Shown one piece after another: positions 8,308 through 15,700 of a stretch of DNA of 64,000 bases. The notes below the pieces were generated by a model. That model was given only the letters and a program-made list of their open reading frames with translations, was not told where the DNA came from and searched no databases. This DNA is from Parabacteroides faecalis (GTDB lineage: Bacteria; Bacteroidota; Bacteroidia; Bacteroidales; Tannerellaceae). The stretch lies in NCBI RefSeq assembly GCF_022809355.1, contig NZ_JAKZMM010000016.1, positions 1 to 64,000 of the forward strand, in the 5' to 3' direction. The translations under genes and the position numbers were made by a program. Positions within the stretch are counted from its first letter, which is position 1, and every line of letters begins with the position of its first letter.

Positions 8308-8729
8308 ATTGATATAGTATTTTTGTCTTATCTGTAAGGAACGGATAGGGCGTTTAGATAATATCTCTCTCGTTTGAGATCTGGACAATTTCAAAATATA
8401 TAGGAGAGGTAAATAGGAACGTCCATGCTTTTTTATGCTAATATCCAAAAGGTTAATAGTATAAAAGGCGTGGACTGTTTTGTTTATCTTTCTATATAGG
8501 GCAGTCCAGAGCCTCAAACGAAAAAGATAGACTAACAGTTTCACGCCTCTTTTTGTTAATGTCCTCTTTGAAACTGAGCGGAATAATAAGATTTGGTATT
8601 ATAGTAACAGCTCATTGAGAACTTATAAAATGATTGATGAGGTAAAGTTCCTACCTTTTTTTGAATAATGTTACAGTTGCTCAAGTTTAGTTGCTATTTT
8701 ATTGAATTTTTTATGAAAGGACTAATAAT
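8308..8729. other. Hairpin-rich region, candidate replication origin
   Basis: No convincing gene lies here. There is a nested inverted repeat: outer arms 8371-8386 (CGTTTGAGATCTGGAC) and 8504-8520, inner arms 8421-8436 (GTCCATGCTTTTTTAT) and 8461-8475, each nearly complementary. A separate hairpin follows, CAGTTTC at 8536-8542 and GAAACTG at 8570-8576. It sits directly after the replication initiator, the usual place of a single-strand or plus origin. The same folds could instead belong to a structured RNA. An antisense reading frame at 8266-8544 follows the inverted repeats and has no protein features. Confidence 0.5.
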
Positions 8730-9362
8730 ATGTGTGAGCAAGAAAATGAAGATTTTGGTATTGTCTATGCCTTAACTAATGAAGCTATGCCTGGATTAGT
8801 TAAAATAGGGATGAGTTCCAATTCAGAAGTGGATGTAAGGAAAGATCAATTATATTTCGGTTGTCCTGGAGTTCCATTGCCTTTTGAATGTGTTTATGCT
8901 TGTAAAATAAAGGATTATAAAAAAGCAGAAAAAGCTCTACACATTGCGTTTGCGCCAGACCGTATTAATCCGAATAGAGAATTTTTCAAAATAGACATTG
9001 AAAGAGTTATCGCTGTTTTGGAATTGTTAGGACCTAATAATGCGAAAAGGGAAATAGAAGAGGAATTAGATCGTGATATAAGCTCTGAAGAAATAAAATC
9101 TCGGGAAAAAATGAAAAAAAGAGCAGCTTTCAATTTTGAGAGAATGGAAATACCTATTGGGGCAAAATTGACTTATATAAAAGATCGTAATATAGAAATT
9201 GAAGTGGCTGAAAATAATAAAGTAAAATATGATGGGGAGATCATGTCGTTAACTGCGGTAACAAAACAGTTTTTACCTTATGTTGTGCATCCTACCCCTT
9301 ATTGGTTATATGAAGATGAGAAATTATCAGATATTTGGATTAACTCTTTAGAAAATGATTAA
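8730..9362 (+). CDS. GIY-YIG (T5orf172-type) protein with C-terminal accessory domain
   Basis: A 210-residue protein. Residues 10-100 match a GIY-YIG nuclease domain of the T5orf172 type: GIVYALTNEAMPGLVKIGMS, the Arg in DVRKDQL, the Glu in KKAEKALHIAF, and the closing REFFKI. Residues 130-208 form a second domain (GAKLTYIKDRNIEIEVAE, HPTPYWLYEDEKLSDIW). That domain resembles the small beta-rich modules (DUF4357/RAMA-like) found behind GIY-YIG and methylase domains. The next gene is a stand-alone version of it. Family members are DNA nucleases of phages and mobile elements; here the role could be restriction of competitors or element maintenance. The ATG at 8730 follows an AAAGGA ribosome-binding site. 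Confidence 0.72.
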   Translation: MCEQENEDFGIVYALTNEAMPGLVKIGMSSNSEVDVRKDQLYFGCPGVPLPFECVYACKIKDYKKAEKALHIAFAPDRINPNREFFKIDIERVIAVLELLGPNNAKREIEEELDRDISSEEIKSREKMKKRAAFNFERMEIPIGAKLTYIKDRNIEIEVAENNKVKYDGEIMSLTAVTKQFLPYVVHPTPYWLYEDEKLSDIWINSLEND

Positions 9363-9441
9363 TTTTCAATATCTTATATGCTTGATTGAAAATTCTGATA
9401 CTTTTGAAAATATTGATAATATATTAATATGCAATTGATAT

Positions 9442-9705
9442 ATGAGAAAAAGAAGAGAAAGTTATGATTTTACTAAAATGGGAATACCCATTGGGGCTAA
9501 ATTACAGTCAAAATTCAGAAAGCAAGAAAATATAGAAATTGAAGTTATAGATGCTCATAATATGATTAGATATAAAAATGAAGAAGTAACTTTAAGTAAT
9601 ATAACTAAAAGGATAACAGGAGGCAGAACACATCCTACTCCTTGCTGGACTTATAATGGAAAAAATCTTGAAAAGTTATGGAAAAAATCATTAGGAGAAG
9701 AGTGA
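9442..9705 (+). CDS. Small stand-alone copy of the GIY-YIG accessory domain
   Basis: An 87-residue protein that aligns along its whole length with residues 130-208 of the GIY-YIG protein just upstream. Shared features are an initial YDFTKMGIPIGAKL (FNFERMEIPIGAKL upstream), NIEIEV, a central turn, HPTPCW (HPTPYW upstream) and a final LEKLWKKSL. It carries no nuclease motif. It probably arose by partial duplication of the neighbouring gene and may act as a regulator, immunity partner or DNA-reading subunit. Those roles are guesses. Confidence 0.65.
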   Translation: MRKRRESYDFTKMGIPIGAKLQSKFRKQENIEIEVIDAHNMIRYKNEEVTLSNITKRITGGRTHPTPCWTYNGKNLEKLWKKSLGEE

Positions 9706-9758
9706 AACTGTAAATAAAAGGTCTGACCTTTAGAAAAATTAATGACGTGTAAAGGATT

Positions 9759-10118
9759 ATGGATTACAAAAGAAAAAAGGTAATAGACCATTTGAAAAAA
9801 GCAGGATTTGAAGATGAGCAAATAGGGATGATTCTTGATGTCATCCCTATTGAAGAGGCTTATTTGAATTTACGGAGAAGTGAAGTATTAAAAAAGGTCG
9901 TTCATATATTGGGCATTGATGAAGTCGAAAAAAGAGCTAAAAGAATGAATATGACGATTGATGTCTTTGCTAAAGAGTTTGATCGTTGGAATACTTGGAA
10001 CGAAGTAACAGTTACAAGAGTTTCAGAAGAAGAAGTGCGGAAATTAAAAGAAGCATCAGAAGAAAGGCTTATTAAATTTTTACAAGATGGAAGAGATAAA
10101 AGAGAAAATCAAGAATAG
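9759..10118 (+). CDS. Hypothetical helical protein
   Basis: A 119-residue, highly charged, predicted all-helical protein with no signal peptide, membrane segment or motif I recognise. It overlaps the start of the ADP-ribosylglycohydrolase gene by 32 bp in another frame, so the two are cotranscribed and probably act together. The frame is well supported by the coupled layout and by codon use like that of its neighbours. I see no ADP-ribosyltransferase motif, so a toxin of that class is not supported. Confidence 0.6.
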   Translation: MDYKRKKVIDHLKKAGFEDEQIGMILDVIPIEEAYLNLRRSEVLKKVVHILGIDEVEKRAKRMNMTIDVFAKEFDRWNTWNEVTVTRVSEEEVRKLKEASEERLIKFLQDGRDKRENQE

Positions 10119-10896
10119 CATAAGAGCCTATATATTAGGAGATGCTTTAGGAGTACCTTTTGAATTTCAAGAAAAGGGTTCTTTTACATGTAAAGGTTTT
10201 ACAGGTTTTGGAACATACAACAAACCTATTGGAACTTGGTCTGATGACACTACTGTAATCTTATGTTTATTAGACGCTTTAACTAAAGCTAATTTGAATT
10301 TTGATAAGGCTGAAAAAATATTCAAAGAAAATTTGAATGCTTGGTACTATGAGGATAAGTTTACAGTTGATGGTTTATTTGATATCGGTACTCAAACTTC
10401 TATTTCCATTCAAAGTAAGTTTGAGAATAGTTTGACTGATCGTATGGGAAATGGAGCTTTGTTTTATTTGCCTTTAACTTTTTGTTTTGTGTGTAAGGAA
10501 TTACAGAAAAAAGATTTTATACAGTTTTGTAAGATTACGCATAATAATTTGAACTGTTTTAATTATGGTTGGAATCTTTGTTTAGTGATCAAAAATTTAT
10601 TGAATGAAATTGCTGATAGAATAAAATTGGAAGAATTTAAAAATAGAGGAGATGTTATAAATACATTTAATCTTGTATTGAATTACTTTTATCAGTTAAG
10701 AGAAAGTGATTTATCTTTAAGAGATTGCCTGTGCAGAGTGATAAATGAAGGGGAAGATACCGATACAAACGCAGCTATACTTGGTCTTTTACTAGGATTG
10801 ATAAAAGAAGTAGATAAAAAAGATTGGTTAATGGTACGAAAACATGAGTTCGCAGATCAAATTATTGATGAATTTGTTCAGACGTTGATAGCTTAA
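10087..10896 (+). CDS. ADP-ribosylglycohydrolase family protein
   Basis: A 269-residue member of the ADP-ribosylglycohydrolase (DraG/ARH) family, which removes ADP-ribose from proteins or nucleic acids using two metal ions. The N-terminal motif is YILGDALGVPFEF, followed by the metal-binding TWSDDTTVIL near residue 42. The C-terminal metal motif is GEDTDTNAAILGLLLGL near residue 228. All expected acidic ligands look intact, so it should be active. The ATG at 10087 overlaps the previous gene by 32 bp. On a small mobile element such an enzyme could reverse an ADP-ribosylating defence or toxin, or tune a host enzyme. The substrate is unknown. Confidence 0.85.
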   Translation: MEEIKEKIKNSIRAYILGDALGVPFEFQEKGSFTCKGFTGFGTYNKPIGTWSDDTTVILCLLDALTKANLNFDKAEKIFKENLNAWYYEDKFTVDGLFDIGTQTSISIQSKFENSLTDRMGNGALFYLPLTFCFVCKELQKKDFIQFCKITHNNLNCFNYGWNLCLVIKNLLNEIADRIKLEEFKNRGDVINTFNLVLNYFYQLRESDLSLRDCLCRVINEGEDTDTNAAILGLLLGLIKEVDKKDWLMVRKHEFADQIIDEFVQTLIA

Positions 10897-11279
10897 AGAA
10901 AGAATAGAATAAAAAGGCTATTAAGAATATGGATTGTATGTATGATTATGTGAAGAGTATTTCTAAACAATATTTTCAGCATAGATAAGATTTGATTTGC
11001 CATAAATAGATTTCTATACTTTGGGAAATATAGGTTCATAATAAGTCTGAAGAAAGAAAATGTTTAATATTTTGTTGGTTATACCTATGATAGTGAGGAC
11101 CTTTATCTAAAACTTATAATAGAAAAAATGAGAAATTGTATTTTGCATAGATTTGCACGGAATTATCGTGAATGTTTTAGGAAAGTGTTACCGAAAAAAA
11201 GAAAAAGAGCTAAGCAATATTGCCTAACTCTTTCTATATTAAAGAATAAAATTCAATTGTTTTTAGGATTTAGTTCCTT
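10897..11279. other. Right non-coding end of the element
   Basis: No credible gene. A short plus-strand reading frame at 11128-11361 merely runs across the attachment site. The only structure I see is the hairpin at 11204-11233, listed separately. Confidence 0.6.
11204..11233 (-). terminator. Element-borne terminator after the tRNA fragment
   Basis: On the minus strand AAGAGTTAGGCAAT pairs with ATTGCTTAGCTCTT (two G-U type mismatches), followed by a T-rich run. It stands 46 bp past the truncated tRNA-Pro fragment. It resembles the native tRNA-Pro terminator at 4796-4824, whose arms are GAGTTAAG and CTTAACTC. It would stop transcripts entering the element from the native tRNA promoter. Confidence 0.65.
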
Positions 11280-11319
11280 CCCCCAGACGCGTACTCTAAC
11301 CGGGCTGAGCTACATCCCG
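11280..11319 (-). pseudogene. tRNA-Pro 5'-half fragment
   Basis: Nucleotides 1-40 of tRNA-Pro(GGG), from the acceptor stem to the anticodon loop, duplicated by integration. The 3' half is missing and the following element sequence does not rebuild it. The fragment keeps the native promoter, so it may still be transcribed as a tRNA-half-like RNA ending at the hairpin near 11204. Confidence 0.82.
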
Positions 11320-11346
11320 TCTTTTCTTTTAACGGGTGCAAAGGTA
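11280..11346. repeat. Attachment site attR (67-bp direct repeat)
   Basis: Identical to 4872-4938, offset by 6408 bp. It marks the right border of the element. Beyond it the sequence returns to the chromosome 11 bp before the aroB stop codon. Confidence 0.9.
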
Positions 11347-11369
11347 GAGATTTTATTCTAAATTCCAAA
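11339..11369 (-). promoter_or_regulatory. Native tRNA-Pro promoter, now driving the fragment
   Basis: The minus strand reads TTTG (overlapping the last codons of aroB), a 19-nt spacer, then TACCTTTG (11339-11346), a perfect Bacteroidetes promoter. Before integration it would have driven the intact tRNA-Pro just downstream of aroB. Confidence 0.65.
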
Positions 11370-12419
11370 ACTTTCCCGATAAAAATCCATCGCCTCCAGG
11401 ATTTGTTCCTTTTCTACATGCTGATTGATGTGTACATCTCCTACTTGCCCCAATAGGGTAAAGTTAATAACATCCCCTTCGTTTTTCTTGTCGTGTCTCA
11501 TCAACTCATAAAGCTGGTCATAGTCTTTACAAGTGAAGAAAAAGGCCGGATAATACGTTTTCAGGTAATAAATTACCTGGCTGAGTTTCTCTTTCGGGAA
11601 ACCGCATAACTTATGAGACAAGTATAATTCGCTGACTAAACCAGCAGCTACCGCATGTCCGTGTAACAAAGGTTTATTTTGCTGGAAAGACAGACTTTCG
11701 TAGGCATGACCAATCGTATGACCAAAATTCAAGGCTTTCCGAATACCTTTCTCTTTTGGGTCTTGTGCCACGATATCCTCTTTGACGGCTACAGACTGTG
11801 CTACGAGTTGATTCAGGTAGGAATAATTCATCGTATCGATATCATACAGCATGACGGGCAAATAGACATCCATCGAACTGATCAGTGCATGCTTGATCAT
11901 CTCGGCATAACCGGAAAGAATATTGGCACGATCCAGTGTACGAAGAAATTCACAGTCGATAAAGACACATAAAGGCGGATAGAACGAACCGATCTCATTC
12001 TTCAATCCGTTGAAGTTAATTCCCGTCTTACCGCCAACAGCAGCATCGACAGACGCCATCAAAGTAGTCGGTACATTGATCGTCCGAATGCCCCGTTTGA
12101 AAGTAGCACCAGCGAAACCGCCCATATCCGTAACCATACCGCCACCCAGATTCAATAATACCGAATGACGTGTTGCGCCTTCATTCGACAGTCGCATCCA
12201 GATAGACGACAATGATTCCAGGTTCTTATGCGTATCGCCGGCTTCAACCGTAATAACCGGAGCCTCCTGTAGTAAAGGAATATCTTTTACCAAAGGATAA
12301 CACTGTTCCACCGTATGCGTATCCGTCAATACAAACAACTTATCATAATCCAGATCTGCCAGAAAAGCCTGTAACTCGGCTTTCAGATCCTGACAAATCA
12401 CTACTTTCTGTTCAGACAT
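11358..12419 (-). CDS. aroB: 3-dehydroquinate synthase
   Basis: A 353-residue cytoplasmic enzyme that converts DAHP to 3-dehydroquinate, the second step of the shikimate pathway. It binds NAD and a divalent metal. Visible motifs are the nucleotide-binding region VEAGDTHKNLESLSSIW, LNLGGGMVTDMGGFAGATFKRG, PTTLMASVDAAVGGKTGIN, the metal-ligand Glu in SGYAEMIKHAL, and the His motifs in LNFGHTIGHAYE and LLHGHAVAAG. The length is normal for the family. It stood immediately upstream of tRNA-Pro before the element inserted. A TATTTTTG -7 box lies at 12445-12452 on its strand. Confidence 0.96.
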   Translation of the reverse strand: MSEQKVVICQDLKAELQAFLADLDYDKLFVLTDTHTVEQCYPLVKDIPLLQEAPVITVEAGDTHKNLESLSSIWMRLSNEGATRHSVLLNLGGGMVTDMGGFAGATFKRGIRTINVPTTLMASVDAAVGGKTGINFNGLKNEIGSFYPPLCVFIDCEFLRTLDRANILSGYAEMIKHALISSMDVYLPVMLYDIDTMNYSYLNQLVAQSVAVKEDIVAQDPKEKGIRKALNFGHTIGHAYESLSFQQNKPLLHGHAVAAGLVSELYLSHKLCGFPKEKLSQVIYYLKTYYPAFFFTCKDYDQLYELMRHDKKNEGDVINFTLLGQVGDVHINQHVEKEQILEAMDFYRESFGI

Positions 12420-12492
12420 AATCCATTGATTTTATTTCAGAAAACAAAAATAGAAGAAATTCTTTGATTTCAGACAGGAATAAAAACAAAAA

Positions 12493-12522
12493 ACCTTCCT
12501 TGTCCTCTCGGATTTGGAAGGT
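12493..12522 (-). terminator. Terminator of the first DUF6383 gene
   Basis: On the minus strand ACCTTCC pairs with GGAAGGT and is followed by TTTTTTGTTTTT. It lies about 180 bp past the stop codon of the giant secreted protein and just upstream of aroB. Confidence 0.65.
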
Positions 12523-12565
12523 CATAGAACTTTTTTATTACACTATTATCATATTAATTTAATAA

Positions 12566-12700
12566 TGTAAAAACACGCTTTCCCCCTCGCGGGTTACTCG
12601 TTACAAGAATCATATCCGAATTCATGTGCGTGTAAATTGTAATATATTCGTGTAAATATCAGGAGCCTGAGACCCCTGATATATTGTTAGTCAGATGTTA
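12566..12700 (-). repeat. Conserved 3' sequence of DUF6383 genes, copy 1
   Basis: This stretch just after the stop codon of the giant secreted protein is about 90% identical to 50360-50490 behind its paralogue. It includes a hairpin next to the stop (TATCAGG pairing with CCTGATA) and several CGTGTAAAT-like motifs. Conservation outside the coding frame suggests a functional 3' UTR or recent gene conversion. Confidence 0.65.
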
Positions 12701-15700
12701 TTATTTAACAACTACCTTGAAGCTTTCGCCGTCAACTGATACAACTACTACACCTGCAGGAGCAGCGATGGTTGCGTTGTCTGAAGAAACTACTTCGTTA
12801 GCAACTACCTTACCTAAGATTGTGCTTACGATTACGTTCTTACCTTCAGCACCCTTAACGACTACTGCACCGTTTGTACCAGCTACTACTACATTACCAG
12901 CAGCGATTTCTTCGTTAGCTGTTGCTTCAGAATCCTTATTGATATCATTGAATGTGAAGCGAGCACCCTGGTTGATGAATTCACCTGTTGTGTTATCTTC
13001 AGTAATGTCACCCTGCTGTACCCAGTCGTCAGTGAAATCACCTGTATTGTGGTTACTATTTTCGCTATAGTATTTAGCCAATACCGGTACATTGTTGTGG
13101 ATCTTGATCCATGCACCTGCAAATGAACCTACACCTGAATAGTAAGACTGAGGAGTACCATCTGCCTTATTAGGAGCATCGTTAGATTCGATCAAGAAGC
13201 TGCTTTCGCCATTTTCACCTTCAGCATCACCTGTATTTCTAAATGAGAATACAGCATTGTTGTGTTTACCATCCAACGGTACGATGTCATAAACCTTACC
13301 TAAGCTGTCTTCTGACAAGAACAACGGGTTGATGAACAACTTACCAGAACCATCTTTTGCTTCTTCTTTGATAGAAGCCAGTGTGTACGGATATTTCAAT
13401 ACATACAAGCTATCACCACGATGTACTGCTTCTACGAAGCCTAAGCGAGTGTAGTTGTCTGATTTGAACTTATCTGCATTTGTTACTTTATCAATCATAG
13501 CTGCCTGAACAGAGTCATTGAAGTTGATCAAGAAGCGACCTTCTACATAACCCGGGAACCATTCGCCGTGACCACATGAGTGGTTGATACCATGGTTAAC
13601 ACGGTCGTCGATTGTTACGTTGCAATATGTATAAGCAGGTACTGAATCAGCAGCTACTGCCAATAAGTACTGAGGCATACGAGTACCCATAGACTTAGCA
13701 ACAGCATCAATATAGAAACCTTCATTGCTTGTCGGCTTGCTCATATTCTCAGCACCTAAGTAGTTCATACCCCAACGCTGAGCTTCCTTAGATGAAGAAT
13801 CTTCGAACAAGCTTTCGTCTCCTTGTCTTTCAATTGTACGGATATCCAACGCTTTCTTATCGTTGTTTACATATTCGTCAGCGATTGTTGCATACAATGG
13901 ACGATCACCAGCAACTACAGCAAATACATCAGAAATTGTTCCACACAAATCATCCAATTTTGCTGTTCTATTGATAGCAGAAATACCCAATTTACCAGTG
14001 AACTGACGATCATTTCTTACAGCAAATACGATTTGATCTTTACCTTCTTCAAATGCTATAGGTTTAGAAGCATCTCCAGTCTCCTTAGCACTCAAGAAAT
14101 AGAAGTCAAAACCATTAGTATCTTTAGCTTTTCTCAGGTTCTTAACCACTTTAACATCCTGGTTTACAAATGTAGGATAGAAGTCATAGTTGGTTGTATT
14201 AACCAAAGCATAGTAATGCAAACCGTTGATGCAGTTGTTTTCCTTCACCTGGAATACAGCAAATGCCAAACCATTCTTACCTGCAGCGATATCAGCTTCG
14301 TTAGCAATTACGTAATTGTGCTGGTTGTCGAATGCGATGAACAAGTGATCGTTGTCGATCTGATTCTTGTCTTTCACCTTCACTTTATAGAAAGACTTAT
14401 ACAATTGAGGTGCATCTGCCTTTACACTTGTCTTTCCATATTTAACAGAATCCGATAATGTAGCATCATACAGATAACCGTCTTTCGTTTCAATTTCACC
14501 CGTAGCTTGATTAAGTTCTTCATAAGTCTGCTGAGTGAAATCAGGAACTTTTACAGAGAAGAATTCGAAACCTACTGTTTCAGATTCCATCAACTTCAAT
14601 ACATTGGTTTCATCTGTACCCAACATCAAACCGCCATTCTTGTCGTAGATGTGCTGGAACTGATAGAATTTCTCTTGACGATCTTCTTCATTCAGATTCA
14701 AATAACCCAAAGTATTGGCTTCAATCTTTGTAAACTTGATTGTATCTGAGCAAGAGAACCAATCATAAGCATGGTGATTAGAAACTTCTTCATTATTATT
14801 ATTCCAAGAGTATTCTTTATGGTTAATGATATAGAAGTTATCCTTGTTATCTTTGTCAACATACAACTGACCTTCAAATGCCAAGTCCTCAAATTCACGG
14901 TTGTAAATACGTACTGTAGGAGCTTCATTTACGTTAACGCCTTCAGTTTCATCGCAACCATAACGCTCAACCACCCACTGAGTTGCCGGCATGTGTGTAA
15001 AGTCTTGTTCACCTTCGTCCAAAACATCATATACAACATGACCTGCCATATCAGCTACCAAATAAGAACCATTTACACGTTTTTCAGTGTACTTATTGCT
15101 GTTAATACCTGTTACCAAGTTAACGAAATAAACACCATTTTCTTGAGTAGCACGGATCAATGCAGTATAATCATGATTAAACTTAACTCGTAAGTTCATG
15201 TCTGCTTGGTAATCTACCTTTCCGTTTGTAACATATGCAGGATTAGTTTTAGCGCCACCTGTTTTAGTTTGATATGCTGTTCCATCAAACTTGCAAGCTG
15301 CAGCATAGTCAGGATTTGTAGCATCTACACCCTTACCATCAGCAACACCTACTGTCAATACAGCTTTATTATCTGCAGGATCAGAGAAATTCATTGCATA
15401 CAAAGCAACGGGTACACCCTCTGCTTTTTCATACATTGCATTGAAATTATTATTATTTGGATCACTTTCCCAACCCGATACATAATCTAATCCTTCATTT
15501 ACTGTATTAAAGTAATATTCTGAAGAAGCATTTGCTAAGTGGGTATTTTCAATATTAAGATTCTCAGAATATTCAGCTTGTGACATACGAGAAGCGTTCA
15601 ATGGTTCAAATACCAAACTATCATTAGTTGGATAGTAGGTTACTTTCCAGTGATAACGAGCCTCCAAAGCATCAGGCCAATTAGGAGTATCACCCGATTT

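Larger units (their letters stand above)
4872..11346. mobile_element. Integrated 6.5-kb element in tRNA-Pro, gene II/X-type replicon
   Basis: The element is bounded by a 67-bp direct repeat of tRNA-Pro sequence. Its genes are much richer in A+T than the flanking chromosome. In order on the plus strand it carries: integrase; helix-turn-helix (excisionase-like) protein; a replication initiator of the filamentous-phage gene II/X type; a hairpin-rich intergenic region; a GIY-YIG protein; a single-domain relative of that protein; an unknown helical protein; and an ADP-ribosylglycohydrolase. I see no coat, Zot/morphogenesis, relaxase or type IV secretion genes. It is therefore not a full inovirus or conjugative element; a satellite or rolling-circle plasmid-like integrative element is the best description. 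Confidence 0.87.

Noticed and set aside
8266-8544. Minus-strand frame of 92 codons after the replication gene
   Set aside because: It overlaps the end of the replication gene and follows the inverted repeats; no ribosome-binding site, domain or sensible composition.
9759-10896. Classical ADP-ribosyltransferase toxin with hydrolase antitoxin
   Set aside because: The 119-residue partner has no ADP-ribosyltransferase signature and is all-helical by eye, so the toxin half is not supported.
4872-11346. Complete inovirus prophage
   Set aside because: Only the gene II/X-type initiator resembles an inovirus; no Zot-like ATPase or small single-helix coat genes are present.
11128-11361. Plus-strand frame across the right attachment site
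   Set aside because: It runs through a terminator hairpin, the tRNA fragment and into the end of aroB; clearly a chance frame.
13823-14458. 211-codon plus-strand frame inside the giant protein gene A
   Set aside because: Antisense shadow of a low-complexity coding region; Cys/Ile/Phe-rich composition typical of shadows.
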